Shown: piece after piece, positions 9,513 through 17,685 of the stretch
How positions within the stretch are numbered: the stretch's first letter is position 1
Layout of the letters: each line of letters starts with the position of its first letter
Assembly: GCF_913778665.1 (NCBI RefSeq)
Contig: NZ_CAJYVQ010000005.1
Location: 1-64,000, forward strand
Direction: 5' to 3'
DNA from: an uncultured Stenotrophomonas sp.
Lineage (GTDB): Bacteria > Pseudomonadota > Gammaproteobacteria > Xanthomonadales > Xanthomonadaceae
Length of the DNA: 64,000 nt
The notes under the pieces: model-generated
Databases searched by the model: none
What the model was told of the DNA's origin: nothing
What the model saw: only the letters and a program-made list of their open reading frames with translations
Program-made: the position numbers and the translations under genes

Positions 9513-10900
9513 GCCAGACCAAGAATTTCAACCTGCCCGACCTGGGCGAAGGCCTGCCGGACGCGACCATCGTCGAGTGGTTCGTCAAGGAAGGCGATGT
9601 GATCAAGCTGGACGAGCCGCTGGTCTCGATGGAGACCGCCAAGGCCGTGGTGGAAGTGCCCTCGCCGTTCTCCGGCAAGGTGCTGAAGCTGTCCGGCGGC
9701 GCCGGCGACATCATCCCGACCGGCTCGGTGCTGGCCAGCTTCGAACTGGACCCGAACCTGCCGCAGCGTGCCGATGGCCAGGACACCGGCCACAGCCATG
9801 GTCACGCCGCACCGGCGGCGCCGGCTGCCGCACCGACCCCGCCGCCGCTGCCGGCTGCGCCGGTCGCTGCGGAAGAAGCCAAGCCCGCCGCTGCCGAGCG
9901 TGATGACGCCGGTACCGTGGTCGGCGCGATGCAGAGCTCCAACACCGTGCATGCCGAACAGGCGCTGGCCGTCGGTGGCGTCAAGGCCGTGCCGGCCGTG
10001 CGCGCGATGGCGCGCAAGCTGGGCGTGGACTTGAGCCGCGTGCCGGCCACCGGCACCGATGGCGCCGTGACCATGGCCGACGTCAAGCAGGCCGCCGCCA
10101 ATGGCACCGCCAAGCTCGGCGCTGCTCCGGCACCGGTCGCTGCCGCCGCCTATGCCGCGCCTGCCCCGGCGCAGGTGTCGGCCCCGGTGCAGAGCCAAGC
10201 GCGCACCCCGCTGTCCGCCGCCGGCAAGCCGATGCGTACCCAACCGCCGGGCGTGGTCGCCAAGGGCCAGCCGGAACCGCTGAAGGGCGTGCGCCGCAAC
10301 ATGGCCCGCGTCATGGCCGACGCGCACAGCAAGGTCGTTCCGACCACGCTGAACGACGACGCCGACATCCACGCCTGGCTGCCGGGCAACGACGTCACCG
10401 CGCGCCTGGTGCGTTCGATCGTGGTCGCCGCGCAGAAGGTGCCAGCGATGAACGCCTGGTTCGACGGTGAGGCGCTGACCCGCACCCTGCACGCACAGGT
10501 CGACATCGGCATCGCTGTGGACACCGACGACGGCCTGTTCGTGCCAGCGCTGCGCAATGCGGACATGCTCGACGCGCGCGGCATCCGCGAGGGCGTCAAC
10601 CGCCTGCGCGAGCAGGTCGAATCGCGTTCGATCGCCGCTTCGGAACTGAGCGGCTACACCATCTCGCTGTCCAACTTCGGCATGTTCGCCGGCCGCTACG
10701 CCACCCCGGTCGTGGTGCCGCCGTGCGTGGCCATCGTCGGTGCCGGCCGTGCCCGCCACCAGATGACCCCGGTGATGGGCGGCGTGGAAGCGCACAAGGT
10801 GATTCCGCTGTCGGTCACCTTCGACCACCGCGCGGCCACCGGCGGCGAAGCCGCCCGCTTCCTGCGCGCGATGATGGACGACCTGGCGCTGGCCAGCTGA
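9509..10900 (+). CDS. bkdC: 2-oxoacid dehydrogenase E2 component (dihydrolipoamide acyltransferase)
   Basis: The 463-residue core subunit transfers the acyl group from E1 to CoA. Order of domains: one lipoyl domain (1-80, lipoyl Lys45 in E-T-A-K-A-V-V), an Ala/Pro-rich linker, a peripheral subunit-binding domain (~160-195, A-V-R-A-M-A-R-K-L-G-V-D), a second linker, and the catalytic domain with H440 in F-D-H-R-A-A-T-G-G. The usual Asp of the HRxxDG motif is Thr444 here. No E3 gene follows; a strong terminator does, so lipoamide dehydrogenase must come from elsewhere. Confidence 0.92.
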   Translation: MSQTKNFNLPDLGEGLPDATIVEWFVKEGDVIKLDEPLVSMETAKAVVEVPSPFSGKVLKLSGGAGDIIPTGSVLASFELDPNLPQRADGQDTGHSHGHAAPAAPAAAPTPPPLPAAPVAAEEAKPAAAERDDAGTVVGAMQSSNTVHAEQALAVGGVKAVPAVRAMARKLGVDLSRVPATGTDGAVTMADVKQAAANGTAKLGAAPAPVAAAAYAAPAPAQVSAPVQSQARTPLSAAGKPMRTQPPGVVAKGQPEPLKGVRRNMARVMADAHSKVVPTTLNDDADIHAWLPGNDVTARLVRSIVVAAQKVPAMNAWFDGEALTRTLHAQVDIGIAVDTDDGLFVPALRNADMLDARGIREGVNRLREQVESRSIAASELSGYTISLSNFGMFAGRYATPVVVPPCVAIVGAGRARHQMTPVMGGVEAHKVIPLSVTFDHRAATGGEAARFLRAMMDDLALAS

Positions 10901-10950
10901 TCGACCACCTGACCAGTGGGTGCCACCCTTGGTTGGCACGTGAATGGGAG

Positions 10951-10980
10951 AAACGCCGGGCACTGCCCGGCGTTTTTTTT
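10951..10980 (+). terminator. Rho-independent terminator of the dehydrogenase operon
   Basis: A perfect stem AAACGCCGGGCA/TGCCCGGCGTTT is followed by a T-run. It lies 50 bp after the E2 stop. A GTGCCACC...GGTTGGCAC palindrome precedes it (10920-10939), and an ATCCACGC/GCGTGGAT repeat follows (about 10988-11010). Confidence 0.9.
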
Positions 10981-11025
10981 GTTCCCGCATCCACGCATGG
11001 CGTGGATGTAACCCAATGCGGGCGA

Positions 11026-11412
11026 TCAATCGCGCGCCACCATGCCTTCGGCGCGGCTGTAGACACGCAGGCGGTGGCCATCGGGATCGATGCCGACGAA
11101 GGTGTGGCCGAACTCCAGCGTCACCGGCGTCTGCAGGATCTGCACACCGAGTGCGCGCCAGGCATCGTGCATCTGCTGAACGGCATCAGGGCTGGCCACC
11201 ACCATTGCAAGTTCAGCGGCACCGGCCTGTGCGGACACCGGCGGTTGAACGTCATCGCGCTGCCACAGGCCCAGCGCGGCACCATCGCCGAGCAGGAACA
11301 GGGCAAAGCCCGGCGACTGCTCGACCGGCGGTTTGCCGAGGATGCCGCTGTAGAAGGAGGCGCTGGCGGCGACGTCGCGCACGTACTGCAGCAGGGTGCT
11401 GGGCGTGAACAT
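11026..11412 (-). CDS. VOC (glyoxalase/bleomycin-resistance) family protein
   Basis: The 128-residue protein has the two beta-alpha-beta-beta-beta units of a single-domain VOC protein, starting L-L-Q-Y-V-R-D-V-A-A-S-A-S-F-Y and ending G-H-T-F-V-G-I-D-P-D-G-H-R-L-R-V. Substrate cannot be told. The ATG at 11412 has GGAG eight bases upstream and matches the family start; the ATG at 11442 would add ten residues without a good ribosome site. Confidence 0.8.
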   Translation of the reverse strand: MFTPSTLLQYVRDVAASASFYSGILGKPPVEQSPGFALFLLGDGAALGLWQRDDVQPPVSAQAGAAELAMVVASPDAVQQMHDAWRALGVQILQTPVTLEFGHTFVGIDPDGHRLRVYSRAEGMVARD

Positions 11413-11489
11413 GGGGGAAGCTCCGTTGTCGGGAGCGTTCATGGTGGTACGGGCCTACTGACAGATTCTGTCAGCAGAGTCGACTGTCG

Positions 11490-11576
11490 GTAGAGTCGAC
11501 TGCCAGTCGACTGCTCTTCCTTCAGCCTGCATAAAACACCGCGCTGCGCGCGATTGTCGGCTAACAGTCGACTCTC
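11490..11576. repeat. Paired SMAG repeat (dimer in opposite orientation)
   Basis: GTAGAGTCGACTGCCAGTCG at 11490 faces an inverted GACTGT...ACAGTCGAC unit ending near 11576, with GCGCTGCGCGCG between. The same arrangement with nearly the same arms recurs at 49785-49868. Confidence 0.65.
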
Positions 11577-11612
11577 CCCCCCCCCGCTCCACGCTTCCCG
11601 CTGTTGCTGTGG

Positions 11613-12320
11613 TTATGAGCGATCCAGCCAGTCCGGTGCGATGCCCTGCGCTTTCTGCCAGCGCCGCAGCAGGGTCGCGCGTGGCACCCGATAGTGATCA
11701 TCCAGAACGCGCACCTGGCGGATGCGGTCCAGCCTGAAATGGCGGAAGTCCTCGCGGCCCTCGCACCACGCCGCCAGCATCGGCACTTCATCGAAGTAGC
11801 CCAGCGCAAACGGCCAGACGATCCGTTCGCTGCGCTGGCCCTGCGCGTCCTGGTAGCCGAATTGCAGGCGCTGCTGTGAACCCACGGCTTCGCGCACGGC
11901 CTGCAGGCGTGCAGCCGGCACCTTGGCCGCAGCACGCGATGGGCCAACGCGCAGGCCGCTGTCACGCAGGGCCTCGCGGCGCGCCACGGGCAATACGTGC
12001 GCGATGCGCGCCAGGGCGTCACGTGCAGCCTCGGCCAGCGCCGGCTCGGTGCGCGCCGCGACCCAACGCAGTCCCAGCACCAGCGCATCGATCTCGGCCG
12101 GGGGCAGGGTCATCGGCGGCAGGGTATCGCCCGGCGCCAGCAGGTAGCCGATACCGGCCTCACCACGCAGGTCAGCGCCCTGCTCGCGCAGGGTCTCGAT
12201 ATCGCGGTACAGCGTGCGCAGGCTGATGCCCAGCGCGTCGGCCAGCACCTGCCCCGCCACTGGCCGCCGATGGCGGCGCAGCAGCTGCAGCAACTGGGTC
12301 AGGCGCAGCGCACGGGACAT
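11613..12320 (-). CDS. YafY-type transcriptional regulator (HTH + WYL)
   Basis: The 235-residue protein has an N-terminal HTH (residues ~8-55, L-A-D-A-L-G-I-S-L-R-T-L-Y-R-D-I) of the DeoR/HTH_11 sort and a C-terminal WYL-like sensor region with P-F-A-L-G-Y-F and the closing W-C-E-G-R-E-D-F-R-H-F-R-L-D-R. YafY relatives are ligand-sensing regulators of stress or neighbouring genes. Its ATG overlaps the stop of the preceding NAD(P)-binding gene (TGATG), so the two form an operon and it may be autoregulatory. Confidence 0.85.
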   Translation of the reverse strand: MSRALRLTQLLQLLRRHRRPVAGQVLADALGISLRTLYRDIETLREQGADLRGEAGIGYLLAPGDTLPPMTLPPAEIDALVLGLRWVAARTEPALAEAARDALARIAHVLPVARREALRDSGLRVGPSRAAAKVPAARLQAVREAVGSQQRLQFGYQDAQGQRSERIVWPFALGYFDEVPMLAAWCEGREDFRHFRLDRIRQVRVLDDHYRVPRATLLRRWQKAQGIAPDWLDRS

Positions 12321-12955
12321 CAACCCACCAGATCCCGCGATGGCACCACGTGCTCGCCCGGTGCCGGCGCCAGCGCGGCATCCACCAGTGCTCTGGCGAT
12401 ACGCTCGGCGGGGTTGATCCGCCAGGCCCGGGGCAGCACCGGGTCCAACGCACCCAACACCTTCAGCGCGAACGCTTCGCCACGGCGCACCTGCTGCCGA
12501 TGCCCGCCAATCAAGCCGGGCCGCACCAGGGTGAGCGAGGCGAACGCCAGCGTGCGCAGGTCGCGCTCCAGCTCGCCTTTCACCCGGCTGTAGAACACCG
12601 CCGAACGCGGGTTGGCCCCGGCCGCAGAGTTCAGCACGAATGCGCGCGCGCCCTGGGTGCGGGCCACGTTGGCGAAGGCCAGCGGGTAGTCGTGGTCAAT
12701 CCGGTAGAACGCCTCGCGGCTGCCGGCCTGGGCCATGGTGCTGCCCAGTGCGCAGATGACCGCGTCCACCTGCGCCCAGTCCGGCGCCTCGGGCAAGGCG
12801 TCGAAGGACAGCACGGGCGCGTGCAGCTTGGCGTCGCGCAGGCCCAGCGGCCGCCGGGTGGGTGCCACCACTGTGCGGCAGCGCGGGTCGTCCAGCAGCA
12901 TCGGCAGGGCCAGCCCACCCACCAGCCCGGTCGCCCCCAGCAACATCACGCGCAT
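12320..12955 (-). CDS. NAD(P)H-binding short-chain/atypical SDR family protein
   Basis: The 211-residue protein begins M-R-V-M-L-L-G-A-T-G-L-V-G-G, a Rossmann dinucleotide site of the NmrA/atypical-SDR kind, followed by D-A-V-I-C-A-L-G-S-T and a Y-S-R-V-K-G-E-L-E segment that matches the YxxxK position. It resembles the YwnB/HTATIP2-like oxidoreductases. The ATG at 12955 has GGAGG five bases upstream. It is transcribed into the WYL regulator with a one-base overlap. Confidence 0.82.
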   Translation of the reverse strand: MRVMLLGATGLVGGLALPMLLDDPRCRTVVAPTRRPLGLRDAKLHAPVLSFDALPEAPDWAQVDAVICALGSTMAQAGSREAFYRIDHDYPLAFANVARTQGARAFVLNSAAGANPRSAVFYSRVKGELERDLRTLAFASLTLVRPGLIGGHRQQVRRGEAFALKVLGALDPVLPRAWRINPAERIARALVDAALAPAPGEHVVPSRDLVG

Positions 12956-13060
12956 AACCACCTCCACTGCGGCATCCTGTCGCCCATCGTAGCCGTTCAA
13001 GCCATCGGCAGCCGCGCCGATATGCTGGAACCTGCCCCTGCCAGCCCCAGGATTCGCTCC

Positions 13061-14599
13061 ATGACGGACCAGCCCGACCACCGCCCTGCTCCCGGTACCG
13101 CCCTTGGGCCGCCGGCACGCGTGCGCGCGGTGGTGGACGATGGGCTGGGCGACCGCGTGGTGCTGCAGGGCGGCGGCGGCGTGGCGCTGCAGCAGCTGTT
13201 CGCCGGTGCGGACGCGCCGGAGCCGCTGCTGGCGGCGTTCGCCAACGGCATGGCCACCCTGCCCGGCGAGCTGGGCGACATGGGCGACCGCCTGCAGTCG
13301 GCGCAGGCCAGCGCCGATTGGCCGCGCTACGGCCGCGCGATGCGGCAGCTGATCGACAAGTACATCCGCACCATCGAGCAGCATTCGCCGGACGGGCAGC
13401 CGGAAAGCCTGCGCCTGTCCGAGCACCTGCGGCTGCTGCTGAGCGGCGCGGTGGTGGCCCTGCTGCAGCATGACCCGGACCTGCGCGAGCAGGCACAGGC
13501 GCTGGCCATGCGCTTGCGCCAGTGGCAGCCGGGTACGGCGCTGGAACCGATCGAACAAGGGGTGCGCGAGCTCGGCCACCAGGTTGGCGTGCGCGCCGAA
13601 AGCTGGCAGGAGCAGCAGGCGCTGCTGCTGGAGCTGTTCGCGCTGCTGCTGGAAAACGTGAGCGAACTGCTGGACGACCGCAGCTGGCTGCAGGGCCAGA
13701 TCGCCGCGGTACGGCAATTGCTGGATGGTCCGCTGGAAGCCGAAGCGGTCGAACGCACCCGCGCCGAGCTGCGCGAAGTGATCTACAAGCAGGGCCTGCT
13801 GCGCCAGGGCATCGACGATTCGAAGGCCGCGATGCGCGGGTTGATGGGCGAGTTCATCGAGCGCATGGATGGCATGGCCACCAGCACCGGTGAGTACCAC
13901 GACCGCATCGGCAGTTACGCGCTGCAGCTGCGCGAGGCGCGCAGCATCGCCGACCTCAACCAGCTGCTGCAGGAGGTGATGCGCGATACCGGCAAGGTGC
14001 AGCAGCAGGCCGCGCAGGCCCGCGATCATCTGGCCAGCGCGCGGCAGGAAGTGGAACGCGCCGAACAGCGCATCGCCGAGCTGGAGCGGGAGCTGCGTGC
14101 TGCCGGTGATCTGGCGCGCATCGATCCGTTGACCCAGGCACTGAACCGTCGCGGCCTGGACGAACTGCTGCAGCGCGAGCTGGCGCGTGCCGCGCGCAAC
14201 GACTCACCGCTGGGCGTGGCGGTGATCGACCTGGATGATTTCCACCTGACCAACGAGGCGCACGGCCACGCCGGTGGTGATGCTTTGCTGCAGCACCTGG
14301 TGGCCGTGTGCAAGCTGCTGCTGCGCGCCACCGACGGCATCGCACGGCTGGGCGGCGACGAGTTCGTACTGGTGCTGCCGGAAACCCAGGGCGCCGACAG
14401 CATGGCCACCGTGCAGCGCCTGCAGCGCTCGCTGGCGCACCGCGTGCTGACCGTGCAGGACCGGCGCGTGCCGGTGCACTTCAGCGCCGGGCTGGCGCAA
14501 TGGCAGCCGGGCGACGATACCGAGACCCTGCTGCGGCGCGCCGACGACGCCCTGTATGCCGCCAAGCGACAGGGCAAGAACCGGGTGCAGGCGGGGTGA
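13061..14599 (+). CDS. Diguanylate cyclase (GGDEF)
   Basis: The 512-residue protein makes cyclic di-GMP. Residues 1-~330 are almost all helical and coiled-coil rich with no membrane segment, probably a dimerising sensor. The GGDEF domain occupies ~350-510 with an intact GGDEF at 431-435. Exactly five residues upstream lies R-A-T-D (422-425), an RxxD inhibitory site, so product feedback inhibition is expected. The ATG at 13061 has AGGA eight bases upstream; an ATG at 13022 would add 13 residues. Confidence 0.88.
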   Translation: MTDQPDHRPAPGTALGPPARVRAVVDDGLGDRVVLQGGGGVALQQLFAGADAPEPLLAAFANGMATLPGELGDMGDRLQSAQASADWPRYGRAMRQLIDKYIRTIEQHSPDGQPESLRLSEHLRLLLSGAVVALLQHDPDLREQAQALAMRLRQWQPGTALEPIEQGVRELGHQVGVRAESWQEQQALLLELFALLLENVSELLDDRSWLQGQIAAVRQLLDGPLEAEAVERTRAELREVIYKQGLLRQGIDDSKAAMRGLMGEFIERMDGMATSTGEYHDRIGSYALQLREARSIADLNQLLQEVMRDTGKVQQQAAQARDHLASARQEVERAEQRIAELERELRAAGDLARIDPLTQALNRRGLDELLQRELARAARNDSPLGVAVIDLDDFHLTNEAHGHAGGDALLQHLVAVCKLLLRATDGIARLGGDEFVLVLPETQGADSMATVQRLQRSLAHRVLTVQDRRVPVHFSAGLAQWQPGDDTETLLRRADDALYAAKRQGKNRVQAG

Positions 14600-14627
14600 T
14601 GATCCAGCATGCGGACGCTGTAGCGCC

Positions 14628-14658
14628 GTAGAACAGCCGAGCGTGGGCTCGGCTCTAC
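14628..14658. repeat. SMAG palindrome
   Basis: GTAGAACAGCCGAGC-GTGG-GCTCGGCTCTAC, between convergent genes for the diguanylate cyclase and the YedI-like protein. No other terminator is seen here. Confidence 0.65.
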
Positions 14659-14661
14659 AGA

Positions 14662-15588
14662 TTACTTCCCGCGCAGCTTCTGGAAGCCGGTCACCGCCGC
14701 CAGTACGATGGCACCGGCGATGATGCCCACCACCATGTTGGCCGCGGCACTGATCAGCCAGCCCCACGCCCCTTCGCCTCCCAGCGCCTGCACCGCGTGG
14801 TGCAGCGCCGGCACGTTGTGCACCAGGATGCCGCCGCCGACCAGGAACATGGCGATGGTGCCGGCCACCGACAGGAACTTCATCAGCCACGGCGCCGACG
14901 CCACCAGGCCACGACCGAAAGCCGCAAGCGCGCCGCCCTTGCGCGACAGGTACAGGCCGACGTCGTCCAGCTTGACGATGCCGGCCACCAGGCCGTAGAC
15001 GAAGATCGTCATCGCCAGCGCCACCACGCTCAGGGTCAGGATCTGGTTGGTGAACGAGGCGGTCGCCACCACGCCCAGGGTCAGCACAATGATCTCGGCC
15101 GAAAGGATGAAGTCGGTGCGGATCGCGCCCTTCACCTTGTCCTTCTCCCACGCCACCATGTCCACCTGTGCATCGGCCAATGCCTTGCGGCGCTCGGCCT
15201 GGCGCTCAGCATCGTTGTCGGCGGAATGCAGGTAGCGATGCGCCAGCTTTTCCACGCCCTCGAAGCACAGGAAGGCACCGCCGATCATCATCAGCGGCAC
15301 GATCAGCGGCACGTTCCAGCCACGGCTGTGCAGCCAGGCCTCCAGCGCGCTGATCGCCAGCGCCGCCGGCACCAGGATCACCTTGTTCAACAGTGAGCCC
15401 TTGGCCACCGCCCACACCACCGGCAGCTCGCGGTTGGCGTCGACCCCGGTGACCTGCTGCGCGTTCAACGCCAGGTCGTCGCCCAGCACGCCGGCAGTCT
15501 TCTTCGCGGCGACCTTGGTCAGTACCGAGACATCGTCCAGCAGGGAGGCGATATCGTCGAGCAGGGCAAACAGGCTGGCACCGGCCAT
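14662..15588 (-). CDS. DUF808 / YedI-family membrane protein
   Basis: The 308-residue protein begins M-A-G-A-S-L-F-A-L-L-D-D-I-A, the typical DUF808 start, and has about six to seven transmembrane segments plus a soluble acidic part rich in Ala and Glu (A-E-R-Q-A-E-R-R-K-A). Its function is unknown. The ATG at 15588 is clearly the family start; the open frame continues upstream without meaning. Confidence 0.88.
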   Translation of the reverse strand: MAGASLFALLDDIASLLDDVSVLTKVAAKKTAGVLGDDLALNAQQVTGVDANRELPVVWAVAKGSLLNKVILVPAALAISALEAWLHSRGWNVPLIVPLMMIGGAFLCFEGVEKLAHRYLHSADNDAERQAERRKALADAQVDMVAWEKDKVKGAIRTDFILSAEIIVLTLGVVATASFTNQILTLSVVALAMTIFVYGLVAGIVKLDDVGLYLSRKGGALAAFGRGLVASAPWLMKFLSVAGTIAMFLVGGGILVHNVPALHHAVQALGGEGAWGWLISAAANMVVGIIAGAIVLAAVTGFQKLRGK

Positions 15589-15700
15589 GGCACATCCAGA
15601 GAGGGAATAAGCGGATTCTGACCGATCCGCCGGTCCCTGCGATAGCTGCGGGTTCACTGCGCGCCTACCGTGACCCGGCGACACTGCCGAACCCGGACAG

Positions 15701-15723
15701 TGTCGGCCAGGGGCCGGCACTAC
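15701..15723 (-). repeat. SMAG palindrome
   Basis: On the minus strand GTAGTGCCGGCCCCTGGCCG; lies in the divergent gap before the ABC1 kinase gene. Confidence 0.6.
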
Positions 15724-15748
15724 CGTCCTTGCCGCATGGGAGTCCCGC

Positions 15749-17440
15749 TTGAGCAATCCGCCCACCGCCAATGGCAATCCTCCGCTGGTCAAAGGCATGA
15801 ACCGGCGCAGCCAGATCCTGCGCCTGCTGATGCGCTACCGCCATTCGGGCGTGTTCTCGGGCATGAACCTGGACGCCGCCGGCAGCCCGGGCGAAGTGCC
15901 CCCCGACGGCAATCCGGAACAGTTCGTCAGCGACCTGGAAGCGTTGGGGCCGACCTTTGTCAAGCTGGGCCAGATGCTGTCCACCCGTCCGGACATGGTG
16001 CCGGTGGAGTTCGCCACCGCACTGGAACGCATGCAGGAAAAGGTGGCCGAGGTACCGGTCGAACGCATCCACGCCATCGTCGAGCAGGAACTGGGCGCGC
16101 CGGTGAACAAGCTGTTCGCCTCGTTCGATCCCGAGCCCCTGGGCTGCGCGTCACTGGCGCAGGTGCATCGCGCGGTCCTGCACGATGGCCGCCAGGTCGC
16201 GGTTAAAGTCCAGAAACCCGAGGTCGCCGCACAGGTCCGTTCGGACCTGGAGGCGCTGCGCAGCTTTGCCCTGGCCGCCGACCACCTGACCCAGGTGGGC
16301 CGCCGCGTGCGCCTGCGCGACTGGCTCAACGAGTTCGCCAAGACCCTGATGCAGGAGCTGGACTACCACGCCGAGGCCGAGAACCTGTCCCGCTTCGGGC
16401 GCCACCTCAAGCCGTTCCGCCGGCTGTGGGTGCCGCAGCCAATCTGGGATTACAGCAGCCAGCGCGTGCTGACCATGGAGCTGGCCACCGGCGTGCGCGT
16501 GGATGCAATACCCGGCGTGCGCCGCACCGAGCAGTCGATGGACCCGCTGGCGGCAGCGCTGATCCGCGGCTATCTCGACCAGATCTTCGTGCACGGCGAG
16601 ATCCATGCCGACCCGCACCCGGGCAACCTGCGGGTGATGCCCGACGGGCGTTTGGCGATCTTCGACCTGGGCATGGTCGCGCACATGCCGCCACGCCTGC
16701 GCGAGCGGCTGCTGAAGATCCTGTTCGCCGCCGTTGATGGCCGCGGCGAGGAAGTGGCCGATGACCTGATCAGCATCAGCACGCGGCTGGAAGCCTTCGA
16801 CGAGGAGCGCTACCTGCGCGAGACCGGCCAGCTGATTGCACGCTACGCCGCCAGTGGCAGCTTCTCCGAAGGCCGCGTGGTGCTGGACATGGTGCGCATC
16901 GCCACCGCCTGCGGGCTGCGCACACCGCCAGAGCTGAGCCTGGTCGGCAAGGCCCTGCTCAACCTGGAAGCCGTGTGCCGCCTGCTGGCGCCCGACCTGG
17001 ACACACGCCGCATTGTCGAGCGTCAGCTGCAGCACGTGATGCGCGCACGCCTGAAGAAATCCCTGTCGGCAGCCAACATCGCCAGCGAAGCAATGGAGCT
17101 GCAGCAACTGCTGCGCGATGGGCCGCGCAAGCTGTCGGACATCATGGCGCTGATGGCCGAGAACCGCCTGCAGATGAAGGTGACCGGCCTGGAAGAATCG
17201 CGGCTGATGGAGAACCTGCAGAAGATCGCCAACCGCGTGGCCGCCGGCATCATCAGTGCGGCACTGATCATGGCCTCGTCGCTGATGATGAAGCTGGAAA
17301 CCGGCTGGCACGTGTTCGGCTATCCGGCGATCGCGCTCGTACTGATGCTGATCGGCGTAGTGCTCGGTCTGGGGATTGTCACCAGCGCGCTGCTGTTCGA
17401 CCGTCGTGCACGCGCACGCGAGGAACGCGGCCATCGCTGA
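15749..17440 (+). CDS. ABC1/UbiB-family atypical kinase
   Basis: The 563-residue protein has the UbiB family features: the KxGQ motif in F-V-K-L-G-Q-M-L-S-T-R-P, the A-S-L-A-Q-V-H loop, the V-A-V-K-V-Q lysine, the catalytic region H-A-D-P-H-P-G-N, and the metal-binding F-D-L-G. Two transmembrane helices end the protein (A-G-I-I-S-A-A-L-I-M and A-L-V-L-M-L-I-G-V-V-L). Such proteins support ubiquinone synthesis or lipid handling at the inner membrane; it need not be the true UbiB. The start is a TTG preceded by GGGAG; the next Met is 17 codons in. Confidence 0.85.
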   Translation: MSNPPTANGNPPLVKGMNRRSQILRLLMRYRHSGVFSGMNLDAAGSPGEVPPDGNPEQFVSDLEALGPTFVKLGQMLSTRPDMVPVEFATALERMQEKVAEVPVERIHAIVEQELGAPVNKLFASFDPEPLGCASLAQVHRAVLHDGRQVAVKVQKPEVAAQVRSDLEALRSFALAADHLTQVGRRVRLRDWLNEFAKTLMQELDYHAEAENLSRFGRHLKPFRRLWVPQPIWDYSSQRVLTMELATGVRVDAIPGVRRTEQSMDPLAAALIRGYLDQIFVHGEIHADPHPGNLRVMPDGRLAIFDLGMVAHMPPRLRERLLKILFAAVDGRGEEVADDLISISTRLEAFDEERYLRETGQLIARYAASGSFSEGRVVLDMVRIATACGLRTPPELSLVGKALLNLEAVCRLLAPDLDTRRIVERQLQHVMRARLKKSLSAANIASEAMELQQLLRDGPRKLSDIMALMAENRLQMKVTGLEESRLMENLQKIANRVAAGIISAALIMASSLMMKLETGWHVFGYPAIALVLMLIGVVLGLGIVTSALLFDRRARAREERGHR

Positions 17441-17685
17441 ATGACGGCGGCAAAGCCGTCGCATTCATGCGGCTTTTAATGCAATCAAGCCAACCCTTTC
17501 ACGCTCGTTTTACCTTCTGGGCGTGATTTCGCACGCGTCATTTCAACAAACATTTCAGTCAGGTTCGTGCATGCATCATCGGGTCATCGGCCTGTCATGT
17601 GCATGTGTTTGGGGCAGCGTCGGTCGGATGGACACGCGTCGGTACGACGTCCATCACCACCACCCCATCACTGCCGAAGCTGCCT

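Noticed and set aside
12956..14029. N-terminal extension of the NAD(P)-binding gene
   Set aside because: The long frame overlaps the diguanylate cyclase gene in antisense; a strong ribosome site and Rossmann start occur at 12955.
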